The notes beneath the pieces are model-generated. The model saw only the letters and a list, made by a program, of their open reading frames with translations, was not told where the DNA came from and ran no database searches. From assembly GCA_947504045.1 (NCBI GenBank), contig CANNFY010000003.1:1-64000 (forward strand): 64,000 nt of DNA. The letters run 5' to 3'. Both the position numbers and the translations under genes were made by a program. Within the stretch, counting starts at the first letter, position 1, and the number at the start of each line of letters is the position of its first letter. This document shows positions 1-7,106 of this stretch, piece by piece. The stretch comes from an uncultured Maribacter sp. (GTDB taxonomy: Bacteria > Bacteroidota > Bacteroidia > Flavobacteriales > Flavobacteriaceae).

Positions 1-75
1 GCACAGACGTTAGCAATTCCGAGTGGATTCGGACGTAGTCGAATCCGCCGTAATTGCGGTTATACATTGTTGTAC
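1..75 (-). repeat. attC-like site A (partial, cut by window edge)
   Basis: Right arm of an attC-like palindrome ending in the box GTTGTAC at 69-75. Positions 1-71 are identical, base for base, to 946-1016, the right arm of the next site. The terminal stem arm CGGTTATAC and the inner CCGTAAT arm are both present. The left arm lies outside the window. The last codons of the DUF2971 gene are encoded inside this site. Confidence 0.75.
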
Positions 76-878
76 ACTGGCTTTTTTATTAATTTAAATT
101 CAAAAGGTACTTGTTCAATCTGATAGATTTCTAAACCTTTTTCTTTTCCTATTTTCACGATTTCGTTTTTATGCTCCTCTGATATTTTTAGTCCTAAAAT
201 TATTTCAGTCATAAAATCAGTTGGCACAGTAACAATTCTGTCAGTAGGTTTTGGTTCATTAGGGAAGAATAGTTTTGTTAGTCGATATTCTTCTTCATAT
301 TTCCAATCTTTAGCTTTTGTATGTGTTTGTAAAAATGACTTTTCAGGTGTTCTATTATTTCTTGGGTCAATTTTAGGGAATTCATCATTATAACTAACAG
401 GTCCGCCTTTCCCAAACAAGTTAGATTTTCTTAATTTTTCTTCGTTAAACCCCACGCAAAAACCTTTATGAAAATCAGCATAGTGTGACCACATTAAAAT
501 ACTGTCAAATCTTGCGCTTAACGAGAGAATTCCAAAGTGTTTGTCTTGCATTTTGAATGTGTTTTCATCATCTCCGTTTTGAACAGTATTCATATTTGTT
601 TTTAATTCGCTAATTATTCTCTCTTTTTCTTGGTTTGGGTCAAGTCCCATTTTGATTACAGAATCCCAATGTCTTTGAGTTATAATCTCTGCATATTCTT
701 CTATTTTTTCATCCGTATCCAAGAGGCTATAATTATTTCCAATTCTACAGTCAATTGGGTCATTGAAGTCACTTGGTGAAGCCAAATACAATTGATTTTC
801 TGTTAAAATCTTTTGATGATATTCATTGCTCCAAGAACGATATTTAAATAATTTTTCTGGGTAGTCTGTCAGTTTCAT
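60..878 (-). CDS. DUF2971 family protein, cassette-borne
   Basis: A 272-residue soluble protein that fits the DUF2971 family. Family-type segments are LFKYRSW near residue 10, LYLASPSDFNDPIDC near 31-45, the central ILMWSHYADFHKGFCVGF, and YEEEYRL in the C-terminal third. No signal peptide or membrane segment is seen. DUF2971 has no established biochemical activity; members are common in accessory DNA of many bacteria, and a role in defence or stress is only a guess. The gene fills its cassette: the start lies 7 bp inside the upstream box pair and the stop codon is formed by the attC arm, so the C-terminal NNV residues are encoded by the recombination site. The family call is from recognition of the sequence, not from a search. 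Confidence 0.8.
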   Translation of the reverse strand: MKLTDYPEKLFKYRSWSNEYHQKILTENQLYLASPSDFNDPIDCRIGNNYSLLDTDEKIEEYAEIITQRHWDSVIKMGLDPNQEKERIISELKTNMNTVQNGDDENTFKMQDKHFGILSLSARFDSILMWSHYADFHKGFCVGFNEEKLRKSNLFGKGGPVSYNDEFPKIDPRNNRTPEKSFLQTHTKAKDWKYEEEYRLTKLFFPNEPKPTDRIVTVPTDFMTEIILGLKISEEHKNEIVKIGKEKGLEIYQIEQVPFEFKLIKKPVYNNV

Positions 879-886
879 TAGCTTGT

Positions 887-1020
887 GTACAACGGTCTCG
901 TATAACCGTCAGTTACGGGTTAAATTAGCGATTATTTTCGGTTTAGCACAGACGTTAGCAATTCCGAGTGGATTCGGACGTAGTCGAATCCGCCGTAATT
1001 GCGGTTATACATTGTTAGGC
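887..1020 (-). repeat. attC-like site B
   Basis: Bounded by GTACAAC (887-893) and GTTAGGC (1014-1020). The outer stem is GTATAACCG (900-908) paired with CGGTTATAC (1002-1010), nine perfect pairs. An extra T on the left arm interrupts it, then CAGTTACGG pairs with CCGTAATTG with one G-T wobble. A further hairpin GGATTCG/CGAATCC sits at the tip. The unpaired spacers next to the boxes are unequal (GGTCTC and ATT). An outer box pair, central spacer, inner stem with an extrahelical base and a variable tip together match attC organisation. Confidence 0.75.
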
Positions 1021-1026
1021 ACAGTT

Positions 1027-1749
1027 TTATTTTATTTCCCATCTATCTTCAACTGAATTGTCATTGTTTTCTAATAAATGATTTGCCATTATTCCAAATA
1101 AGTGTCTTTTCAATGTATAGTGAAATTTTTCTGGAATATTTTTAAGTTTTAAACTTTCGGCATCGTCCAATTCAATTCGCTCTGCTTTTTGAATTGTTTT
1201 AGGATAAACAAACCCTAGTCTAAATCTTCCGCTCTCGTTAAATATCCAATATAGTTGTGTGTAGTTATTTCCAATGTGGTCACGATACTGTAGAATTATT
1301 TCAAATTGGTCACATTCTATTGGGTACTCAATAGTATATTCGATTTTGCGTTTGCCGGGTAAATTTGCGTGTAAACTTCTTTCGAAAAGACAATATTGTT
1401 CGTCTTCGAGTAATTTTACTTTTTCAGTCTTTTTTATTTTGTTCTTTTTGTCTTTAAAAATATACTTGTTAAGTAATTCCTTTTTGCTAATTGTTTCGTC
1501 AAATAAAATTGTGTAAAACCAGATATCAACGTCAAATGCAGGATTATTTGAGATATTTGATATTTTCAAAATTTTCTTTCCTTTTTTTGAGTCAATTCTA
1601 CATTCGAAAAGAGGTAAAGCACTAATTCGCTCCTGATTTTTACTAGAGTCTTTTGCTGACTTTAATAATCTGAAAGTCAGATACACGTATATTCCAGTAA
1701 AAACTGTTAGTGAAATGTTTGTTATTAAATTCCAATTTATGTTCTCCAT
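1027..1749 (-). CDS. hypothetical protein with one N-terminal membrane segment, cassette-borne
   Basis: A 240-residue protein not assigned to a named family. Residues about 8-29 form a single hydrophobic segment (NISLTVFTGIYVYLTFRLL), followed by a basic and polar linker. The remaining 200 residues look like a soluble, beta-rich domain with alternating hydrophobic residues (for example PAFDVDIWFYTILF and QFEIILQYRDHIGNNYTQ). It is likely anchored in the inner membrane with the domain in the cytoplasm, given the positive residues after the segment. It is the sole gene of its cassette. Ten bases lie between its start and the cassette box, so there is no room for a promoter inside the cassette upstream of it. 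Function unknown. Confidence 0.75.
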   Translation of the reverse strand: MENINWNLITNISLTVFTGIYVYLTFRLLKSAKDSSKNQERISALPLFECRIDSKKGKKILKISNISNNPAFDVDIWFYTILFDETISKKELLNKYIFKDKKNKIKKTEKVKLLEDEQYCLFERSLHANLPGKRKIEYTIEYPIECDQFEIILQYRDHIGNNYTQLYWIFNESGRFRLGFVYPKTIQKAERIELDDAESLKLKNIPEKFHYTLKRHLFGIMANHLLENNDNSVEDRWEIK

Positions 1750-1758
1750 TCAAATTGT

Positions 1759-1891
1759 GCCTAACGGTTACGTATAAGAATAGTTGCGGTTTTGTGTGCG
1801 AGGATTTTCCGCAGGAAAATCAGACGTAACAAAATTGCAACTACCTTTGGTTAAGCACTAATGTAGCAATTATTTTTATACATTGTTGGCA
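1759..1891 (-). repeat. attC-like site C
   Basis: Bounded by GCCTAAC (1759-1765) and GTTGGCA (1885-1891). The stem GTATAAGAATAGTTGC (1772-1787) pairs with GCAATTATTTTTATAC (1866-1881) over 16 positions. The only two imperfections are G-T wobbles when the plus strand folds. A separate perfect hairpin GATTTTCC-GCA-GGAAAATC lies at 1803-1821 inside the loop. The length, 133 bp, is close to that of sites B and D. Confidence 0.78.
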
Positions 1892-2538
1892 GTAGTTTTT
1901 TTCTTCCCAAATATTCCAAATAAGGCAAATACTCCTATACAAAGTATTGCATTCAGAACATAATTATAAATCGGATTATTCAATATTACAGGAATAAAAG
2001 AGAAAACCTTTGCAAAAATCCAAGCAATACCATATAAAAAAGGTTCTAATATTAGTAGAATTCCAATTGCTTGTGCAAAAGGTGTTTTCTTATCAAATAT
2101 TCCAACAAAAGGGAAAGCAATTAATAAAATCAAAATCAGCCACGATGAACTAATAAAGTGCCATAAATAAGACCTTTCTGTTATTTCGTTTTCGACTTTT
2201 TCAACCGTATGATTTTCATTAGTTGTATTTTCAGTACTGAAATTCATATTTGATACTAAATCCCACGTTTTGTCTTTCCAAGTTTTTCGGTTTATTATCT
2301 GTTGTCTAAGTTTAAGTAATTGATTTTTTTCAGTTTTATTCAGAGTTGAGTCAGTCAACACTTTATTGATACTTGAAACTTGTTCAATTTTATTTTCAGT
2401 ATTATAATAGTAAGAAAAGCTTAATGTATTATCAATTAATATTATTAGAGCTACAACAATTATTGAAATAATAGCTTTAGAAGATAAACGTCTTGTTTTA
2501 TCAGTAAAAAAATGAAAAAATGTATTTAAAAATTCCAA
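1876..2538 (-). CDS. hypothetical multi-pass membrane protein, cassette-borne
   Basis: A 220-residue protein of no recognised family that starts at TTG; no in-frame ATG precedes the first membrane segment. The first hydrophobic segment spans about residues 21-41 (KAIISIIVVALIILI). A polar stretch of about 80 residues follows, with coiled-coil-like charge patterning (KTEKNQLLKLRQQIINRK). Three more hydrophobic segments fill residues 127-215. The polar loop probably faces one side of the inner membrane. As with the DUF2971 gene, the stop codon lies inside the flanking attC-like site and the protein ends in ANNV read from that site. It is the only gene of its cassette. Function unknown. Confidence 0.7.
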   Translation of the reverse strand: MEFLNTFFHFFTDKTRRLSSKAIISIIVVALIILIDNTLSFSYYYNTENKIEQVSSINKVLTDSTLNKTEKNQLLKLRQQIINRKTWKDKTWDLVSNMNFSTENTTNENHTVEKVENEITERSYLWHFISSSWLILILLIAFPFVGIFDKKTPFAQAIGILLILEPFLYGIAWIFAKVFSFIPVILNNPIYNYVLNAILCIGVFALFGIFGKKKTTANNV

Positions 2539-2562
2539 TTTCGTTTGTTGTGTTTAAATTAC

Positions 2563-2693
2563 TGCCAACGGTTCGGCTAAGGTTCGTTGCGGTGATCTGT
2601 CCGCAGGACAGTCCCGCCGAACCCAAAGTTAGCTTTTTGCTCGGATTTCCTGCAAGGAAATCCGCAAGCAATGAATTTTAGCCCTTGTTGTAA
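2563..2693 (-). repeat. attC-like site D
   Basis: Bounded by TGCCAAC (2563-2569) and GTTGTAA (2687-2693). The stem GGCTAAGGTTCGTTGC (2575-2590) pairs with GCAATGAATTTTAGCC (2668-2683) with three G-T wobbles on the plus strand and no other mismatch. Two perfect inner hairpins are present: CTGTCC-GCA-GGACAG (2599-2613) and GGATTTCC-TGCAA-GGAAATCC (2643-2663). This gives a branched tip like that of long attC sites. Confidence 0.78.
2624..2655 (-). promoter_or_regulatory. candidate promoter inside attC-like site D
   Basis: On the minus strand TAACTTTG (complement of 2624-2631) matches the Bacteroidota -7 consensus TAnnTTTG. A TTG, the minimal -33 element, lies 21 bp upstream (complement of 2653-2655). 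It points at the membrane-protein gene starting at 2538 and would give a leader of about 80 nt. The other sites in the array carry no comparable match, so this may be chance. Confidence 0.35.
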
Positions 2694-2708
2694 GTAGTAC
2701 TTTTTTAT

Positions 2709-3341
2709 TTATTCCATAACCCAGATTGATTCGTCAAAGAACAGTCTTCTCTCAGATTTCTTTCCATTGAATAGTCCTTTCTCTACAACTATACCCTTTA
2801 TTAATTTTTTTCCTGATGTCGAATATTCGATACCGAATTCTACAATATGATTCAAGTGCAGTCCTAAATCCGCTAAATCAGGGTGTGGTATTCCATCATT
2901 TTTTAGACTATGTAAAGTATCAAGTTTTAAATCAAAAAAATTCGAAAATTCCTTGTCCAAATTGCTTTCGTCAACCGGTAGCAAAACATAAACTTCAGAA
3001 TCTTTACTTATTGCTGGTTGGGCCAATTCAAATCTTATGCGAGTAATTTGTCCGAGTTCCGTGGTGTCATTTAGATACATATTGAAGTAATTACCTCCGA
3101 TTGTATCCCTCTCTTTATTCACTAACCATATTTGGTTGACGTAGTCCCGCCCATTAATTTTTAGGAACTCAACGATACTATCTTTAACATATTCATTATT
3201 TACAGCATATTTCCATATCCCCGTTCTTTTTAAAGAGTCCGTAGAATCACTATTTTGTGCATTATTGACAGTTCCATTTTTTTTCTCCGTCCTGCAAGAA
3301 GCCATCAAGAGAATTAAAAATAGCAGAAAGGTTACTCTCAT
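2709..3341 (-). CDS. hypothetical lipoprotein, cassette-borne
   Basis: A 210-residue protein whose N-terminus is a classic lipoprotein signal: MRVTFLLFLILLMAS followed by Cys16, with lipobox LMASC. The mature part starts with a polar, Asn/Ser/Lys-rich tether (RTEKKNGTVNNAQNSDS). A compact domain of mixed hydrophobic and charged segments follows, with no family I recognise. The protein is presumably acylated and held in the periplasm or at the outer membrane; Bacteroidota surface-export signals cannot be judged here. It is the only gene of its cassette and lies 18 bp inside the upstream box. Function unknown. Confidence 0.75.
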   Translation of the reverse strand: MRVTFLLFLILLMASCRTEKKNGTVNNAQNSDSTDSLKRTGIWKYAVNNEYVKDSIVEFLKINGRDYVNQIWLVNKERDTIGGNYFNMYLNDTTELGQITRIRFELAQPAISKDSEVYVLLPVDESNLDKEFSNFFDLKLDTLHSLKNDGIPHPDLADLGLHLNHIVEFGIEYSTSGKKLIKGIVVEKGLFNGKKSERRLFFDESIWVME

Positions 3342-3358
3342 TAATTATTTTGTATTAC

Positions 3359-3552
3359 TTACAACGTCTCGGCTATGGTTAGTACGGGAATTAAAAGTAA
3401 TGAATTTCCGATTAATCACTTAGCCAAATTTTTTTATTTTGTTTTATCTTTTCTTTATTAAAGCCAAATCAAAAGATTTGGCGGACTTAGTAAATATACC
3501 AAAACTTTGGGTTAAGCATCAAAACCCGTATTAATTATAGCCCTTGTTGCCA
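3359..3552 (-). repeat. attC-like site E
   Basis: Bounded by TTACAAC (3359-3365) and GTTGCCA (3546-3552), the longest site at 194 bp. The stem GGCTATGGTTAGTACGGG (3371-3388) pairs with CCCGTATTAATTATAGCC (3525-3542) over 18 positions with three G-T wobbles on the plus strand. The wobbles sit at stem positions 7, 8 and 12, as in site D. An extra perfect hairpin GCCAAATC-AAAA-GATTTGGC lies at 3463-3482. Confidence 0.78.
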
Positions 3553-3578
3553 ACCGTTATTTCAATTTATTGGGTATC

Positions 3579-3962
3579 TTATGGTCTATAGAAAGTTTTT
3601 ATGCACCAAATTGGAAATAAAAACAATAAGCAATTCAGTATTGAAATAGATAAGTGTAAGAAATTACTAGGAAATAATAGAATGAAATCATAATCTTTTA
3701 TTGTAGCTGAATAACTAGAAACACAGAAAGGGAACAAAAAAAGTCTAATTTTTACCCAAATATTTTGCTTTATGCCTTGTTGAATAGTGGATAGTATTAG
3801 GGCAAACCCGATGATAAGTGAAATTCCTATAGAGCTAGCCCATAATTTTAGTGAAGCTTCAAAGTATATGCTTATAATTGTTAGATACCAAACTAAATAA
3901 CACCATAAAATCATTTTTTGGGATGTTATATTTTTGAAATATTTTAAAAAAACAGTTATCAC
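3579..3962 (-). CDS. hypothetical small membrane protein, cassette-borne
   Basis: A 127-residue, very hydrophobic protein with three to four predicted membrane segments: about residues 19-36, 42-62, 75-90 and 98-122. No recognised family. The longest reading starts at GTG (3962). An in-frame ATG at 3914, just before the first membrane segment, is an equally possible start. Unlike its neighbours, it has about 150 bp between the start and the cassette box, enough room for its own promoter, though I see no TAnnTTTG element there. It is the cassette nearest the argS end. Confidence 0.6.
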   Translation of the reverse strand: MITVFLKYFKNITSQKMILWCYLVWYLTIISIYFEASLKLWASSIGISLIIGFALILSTIQQGIKQNIWVKIRLFLFPFCVSSYSATIKDYDFILLFPSNFLHLSISILNCLLFLFPIWCIKTFYRP

Positions 3963-4112
3963 AATATCGTATGCTTCTTTTTATCTTGTCTAATGTCAAG
4001 TTTTGTTATTCAGTTAATTATATTTGGGTCAAATCTACCAATTTTAATAAACATTTTAGAGTTTTTTTTCTCTTTAGCCCAAGGAATTTATCGGATTCTG
4101 ATGGGTAATGGT

Positions 4113-4190
4113 TGGCAACTTGTTATATCGAGAACAATATTCCGTTTTATCCATTGTAAATTTCCGGATAACAGGACATTTTATTCTCGT
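4113..4190 (-). repeat. degenerate attC-like or attI-like end of the cassette array
   Basis: TGGCAAC (4113-4119) is complementary to GTTGCCA at 3546, so it closes the last cassette. To its right GTTATATCGAGAA is imperfectly complementary to TTCTCGTTTATATC about 55 bp away, like an attC stem. However, no second GTT-type box follows. It may be a decayed attC site or the original insertion junction. Confidence 0.4.
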
Positions 4191-4305
4191 TTATATCAAA
4201 TATAATATTTGTAATTAAATAAACATTTTAATTTTTATAATTAAAAAACCTTATTTCTAATAAAGATGGGTAAACCTTCAATGCTAAAAACAATAGAAAT
4301 TTCCG

Positions 4306-4313
4306 TAGTTTTG
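4306..4313 (+). promoter_or_regulatory. candidate argS promoter -7 element
   Basis: TAGTTTTG matches TAnnTTTG and sits 21 bp before the argS start. No clear TTG -33 element is visible at the usual distance. Confidence 0.45.
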
Positions 4314-4334
4314 CAGCCTTAAAAAACCTTACTA

Positions 4335-6122
4335 ATGATCATACAAGAAGTACTTACCTTAAATGTTAAGAAAGCTGTACAGTCAATTTTTTCTGCAGAG
4401 CTACCATCAGTAGAATTTCAGCCAACACGTAAAGATTTTAGCGGAGATATTACTGTAGTGGTTTTTCCTATGTTACGGGTTGTAAAAGGTAACCCTGCAC
4501 AAATAGGACTGCAAATTGGGGAGTACCTTGCCAAAGAAGTTCCAGAGGTAATAAATTTTAACGTGGTTAAAGGTTTTTTAAATTTAGTAATTGCAGATAA
4601 CTACTATGTAAACTTTTTTAATACAATTAAAGAACAGCCTCAATTTGGTTTTGCTAAAGAAAATAGCAACCATGCGGTAATGGTAGAGTATTCTTCACCA
4701 AATACAAATAAACCTTTGCACTTAGGGCATATTCGAAACAATTTGTTAGGATATTCTGTGGCAGAAATTTTAAAAGCTTCAGGTAAAAAAGTGTACAAAA
4801 CACAAATAATTAACGACCGTGGCATTCATATTTGTAAAAGTATGTTAGCTTGGCAACGTTTTGGAAACAACGAAACTCCAGAAAGTACAGGTTTAAAGGG
4901 AGATAAATTAGTAGGAAACTATTATGTTAAGTTTGATAAAGAATATAAAGCAGAAGTTGCAGATTTAATAGCCAAAGGTGTAACCAAAGAAGTAGCAGAA
5001 AAAGAAGCACCTATTTTAGTTGCAGCACAAGAAATGTTACGAAAGTGGGAAGCTGGTGACTCAGAAGTTGTGCAACTTTGGAAAACCATGAACCAATGGG
5101 TTTATAATGGGTTTGCAGTTACCTATAATAATCTTGGAGTAAATTTTGATCAACTATATTATGAGAGTAATACGTATTTATTAGGAAAAGATGTAGTTGC
5201 AGATGGACTAAAAAAAGGAGTATTTTATAAAAAAGAAGATGGTAGTGTTTGGATAGACCTTACAGAAGAAGGGTTAGACGAAAAAATTGTATTACGTTCC
5301 GATGGTACTGCGGTGTACATGACGCAAGATATAGGTACAGCTATTCAGCGAGTTAAAGATTTTGAAGAGGTTAGTGGTATGGTATATACCGTTGGTAATG
5401 AGCAAGATTATCATTTTAAAGTATTATTCTTAATCTTAAAAAAATTAGGATTCTCATGGGCAGATAACTTATTTCATTTAAGTTACGGTATGGTAGATTT
5501 ACCTAGCGGTAAAATGAAAAGTAGAGAGGGAACCGTTGTTGATGCTGATGATTTAATGGAAGATATGGCTAAGACTGCCGAACAAATATCTGAAGAGTTA
5601 GGTAAGTTAGAAGACTATTCAAAAGAAGAAAAAGAAAGCCTGTATAAAATAATAGGCTTAGGAGCTCTAAAATATTACATATTAAAGGTAGATCCTAAAA
5701 AGCGTATTTTATTTAATCCGGAAGAATCGGTAGATTTTCAAGGTAATACTGGGCCTTTTATCCAGTATACCTATGCAAGAATACAATCTATTTTACGAAA
5801 AGCAACTAGTACTGGTGTGGCAATAGAAAAAACAATTAGTACACCATTTAGCTTACACGAAAAGGAAAAGGAATTGTTAAAACAATTACAAATTTTTCCA
5901 GACACTATACAATTAGCCGCAGATAATTATAGTCCGGCAGTAATAGCAAATTATACGTACGATTTAGTTAAAGAATTTAATTCTTTTTATCAAAACGTAT
6001 CAATATTAGGGGAGCAAGAGGAGCAAAAGAAAATTTTTAGAGTACAACTTTCTAAAAAAGTGAGCATGGTTATTCAAGATGCTTTTAAATTATTAGGAAT
6101 ACAAGTGCCAAAAAGAATGTAA
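4335..6122 (+). CDS. argS: arginyl-tRNA synthetase
   Basis: Charges tRNA-Arg with arginine in the cytoplasm using ATP; class I synthetase. At 595 residues it is a normal family length. The N-terminal additional domain (about 1-100) is followed by the HIGH motif as HLGH at 129-132 within SPNTNKPLHLGHIRNN. The KMSKS-equivalent loop is KMKSREGTVVDADDL near residue 390. The ArgRS-type helical anticodon-binding domain ends in the conserved DAFKLLGIQVPKRM. A TAnnTTTG promoter element lies just upstream. It is transcribed away from the cassette array and is followed after 32 bp by the MtfA-like gene. Confidence 0.97.
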   Translation: MIIQEVLTLNVKKAVQSIFSAELPSVEFQPTRKDFSGDITVVVFPMLRVVKGNPAQIGLQIGEYLAKEVPEVINFNVVKGFLNLVIADNYYVNFFNTIKEQPQFGFAKENSNHAVMVEYSSPNTNKPLHLGHIRNNLLGYSVAEILKASGKKVYKTQIINDRGIHICKSMLAWQRFGNNETPESTGLKGDKLVGNYYVKFDKEYKAEVADLIAKGVTKEVAEKEAPILVAAQEMLRKWEAGDSEVVQLWKTMNQWVYNGFAVTYNNLGVNFDQLYYESNTYLLGKDVVADGLKKGVFYKKEDGSVWIDLTEEGLDEKIVLRSDGTAVYMTQDIGTAIQRVKDFEEVSGMVYTVGNEQDYHFKVLFLILKKLGFSWADNLFHLSYGMVDLPSGKMKSREGTVVDADDLMEDMAKTAEQISEELGKLEDYSKEEKESLYKIIGLGALKYYILKVDPKKRILFNPEESVDFQGNTGPFIQYTYARIQSILRKATSTGVAIEKTISTPFSLHEKEKELLKQLQIFPDTIQLAADNYSPAVIANYTYDLVKEFNSFYQNVSILGEQEEQKKIFRVQLSKKVSMVIQDAFKLLGIQVPKRM

Positions 6123-6154
6123 CAATATACAAATTAAGTATACCAATAAATTAT

Positions 6155-6931
6155 ATGATAAATTGGATAGATGTTTTTGCATTTACAGTTTTAACTTTGG
6201 CTTTTGCCTACTTACTATATATAATTTATTACACACTAGATTTGTTTTTTTTAAACCCTTTTAAAAAAATAGCTCCTTTAACTAAAAATGAAGAAAATAC
6301 CATAAAGTACTATTTACCTTTTTATAAAAATTTATCTAAAAGAAAACAAAAACGGTTTAAAAAACGTGTAGTTCGTTTTAGAGACAGAAAAACTATTTTG
6401 TTTCATGAAGATGTAGAAAAAAAAGATAAAATAAGACTATTACTAAGTGCAACAGCTGTTATGCTAACCTTTAGCATGGCAGATTTTTTAATACTATCGG
6501 TTAATAAAATACGTGTATATCCTTCAGAATATTATTCTCCATTCACCAAAAAAAATCATTACGGAGAATATAATCCATCATTAAAAACCCTAGTGTTTTC
6601 TGCAGAACATTTATTAAAAGGATTTAAAATTCCTAACGATAATATTAACTTGGCAGTGCACGAGTTTTCACATGCTATAAGTTTTAATGTGGCTAATAAA
6701 TTAAATAGTAGATCGTATATATTTTTAATAGGTATGCACAAAATAAACCGCCTTTTTAAAAATCCAGACTTTATAAAAAGGGTAGATGCCTCTAACTATT
6801 TTAGAAAATATGGTAAAGTTAATATTCACGAATTTTTTGCCGTTTCAGTAGAGTGTTATGTAGAAACTCCAAAACAATTTAAAGCACAGTTTCCAAAGCT
6901 TTATACTATAATTTCTAAAATGCTGCACTAA
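6155..6931 (+). CDS. MtfA-like zinc peptidase (M90 family)
   Basis: A 258-residue putative metallopeptidase. One membrane helix at about residues 8-30 anchors it. The zinc-binding HExxH motif is HEFSH at 169-173, and the conserved downstream glutamates lie in HEFFAVSVECYVETP near 220, all typical of MtfA. E. coli MtfA acts on or with the Mlc repressor of ptsG; flavobacteria generally lack that system, so the target here is unknown. The N-terminal membrane helix is a difference from the soluble E. coli protein. It is probably co-transcribed with argS (32 bp gap). Confidence 0.85.
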   Translation: MINWIDVFAFTVLTLAFAYLLYIIYYTLDLFFLNPFKKIAPLTKNEENTIKYYLPFYKNLSKRKQKRFKKRVVRFRDRKTILFHEDVEKKDKIRLLLSATAVMLTFSMADFLILSVNKIRVYPSEYYSPFTKKNHYGEYNPSLKTLVFSAEHLLKGFKIPNDNINLAVHEFSHAISFNVANKLNSRSYIFLIGMHKINRLFKNPDFIKRVDASNYFRKYGKVNIHEFFAVSVECYVETPKQFKAQFPKLYTIISKMLH

Positions 6932-6969
6932 TAACACATTAGTAATGTAAAAAATGTACATAAAAGTAG

Positions 6970-6988
6970 AAACATAGCTATGTTTTTT
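6970..6988 (+). terminator. candidate terminator after the MtfA-like gene
   Basis: AAACAT-AGCT-ATGTTTTTT forms a six-pair stem with a four-base loop followed by a T run. It lies about 40 bp past the stop. The stem is short and AT-rich, so this is uncertain. Confidence 0.4.
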
Positions 6989-7073
6989 ACCAAATAGATA
7001 GCTTTTTATGCCTAAGTGTTTTTTTGTGTAGTATATTTTTGGCTGTAAATTACCCACTTACAATGTATATTCT

Positions 7074-7081
7074 TAAATTTG
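7074..7081 (+). promoter_or_regulatory. candidate ffh promoter -7 element
   Basis: TAAATTTG matches TAnnTTTG, 26 bp before the ffh start. No -33 element at the expected spacing was recognised. Confidence 0.45.
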
Positions 7082-7106
7082 CCTTCCCTATTAATATAGC
7101 AATAAG

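Larger units (their letters stand above)
1..4200 (-). mobile_element. integron-like gene-cassette array without visible integrase (CALIN-like)
   Basis: Five consecutive units each hold one gene on the minus strand and are bounded by a unit-specific complementary pair. The pairs are GTTGTACAC (69) with GTGTACAAC (885), GTTAGGCACA (1014) with its complement ending at 1765, GTTGGCAGTA (1885) with its complement ending at 2569, GTTGTAAGTA (2687) with its complement ending at 3365, and GTTGCCAACC (3546) with its complement ending at 4119. The 7-bp cores resemble the integron GTTRRRY/RYYYAAC boxes. Between units lie long imperfect palindromes. This own-end complementarity is expected when circular cassettes are inserted by an integron integrase at attC sites. 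No tyrosine recombinase gene is present in the window. The array continues beyond the left edge and ends about 130 bp before argS. That these are true attC sites is inference from structure. Confidence 0.78.

Noticed and set aside
1-4200. Insertion sequence or transposon carrying the five genes
   Set aside because: No transposase or terminal inverted repeats around the whole region; each unit has its own complementary ends, which a single transposon would not give.
3993-4205. Plus-strand 70-codon frame across the array end
   Set aside because: It runs through the cassette box and the degenerate palindrome, is antisense to the cassette direction and has no family resemblance.
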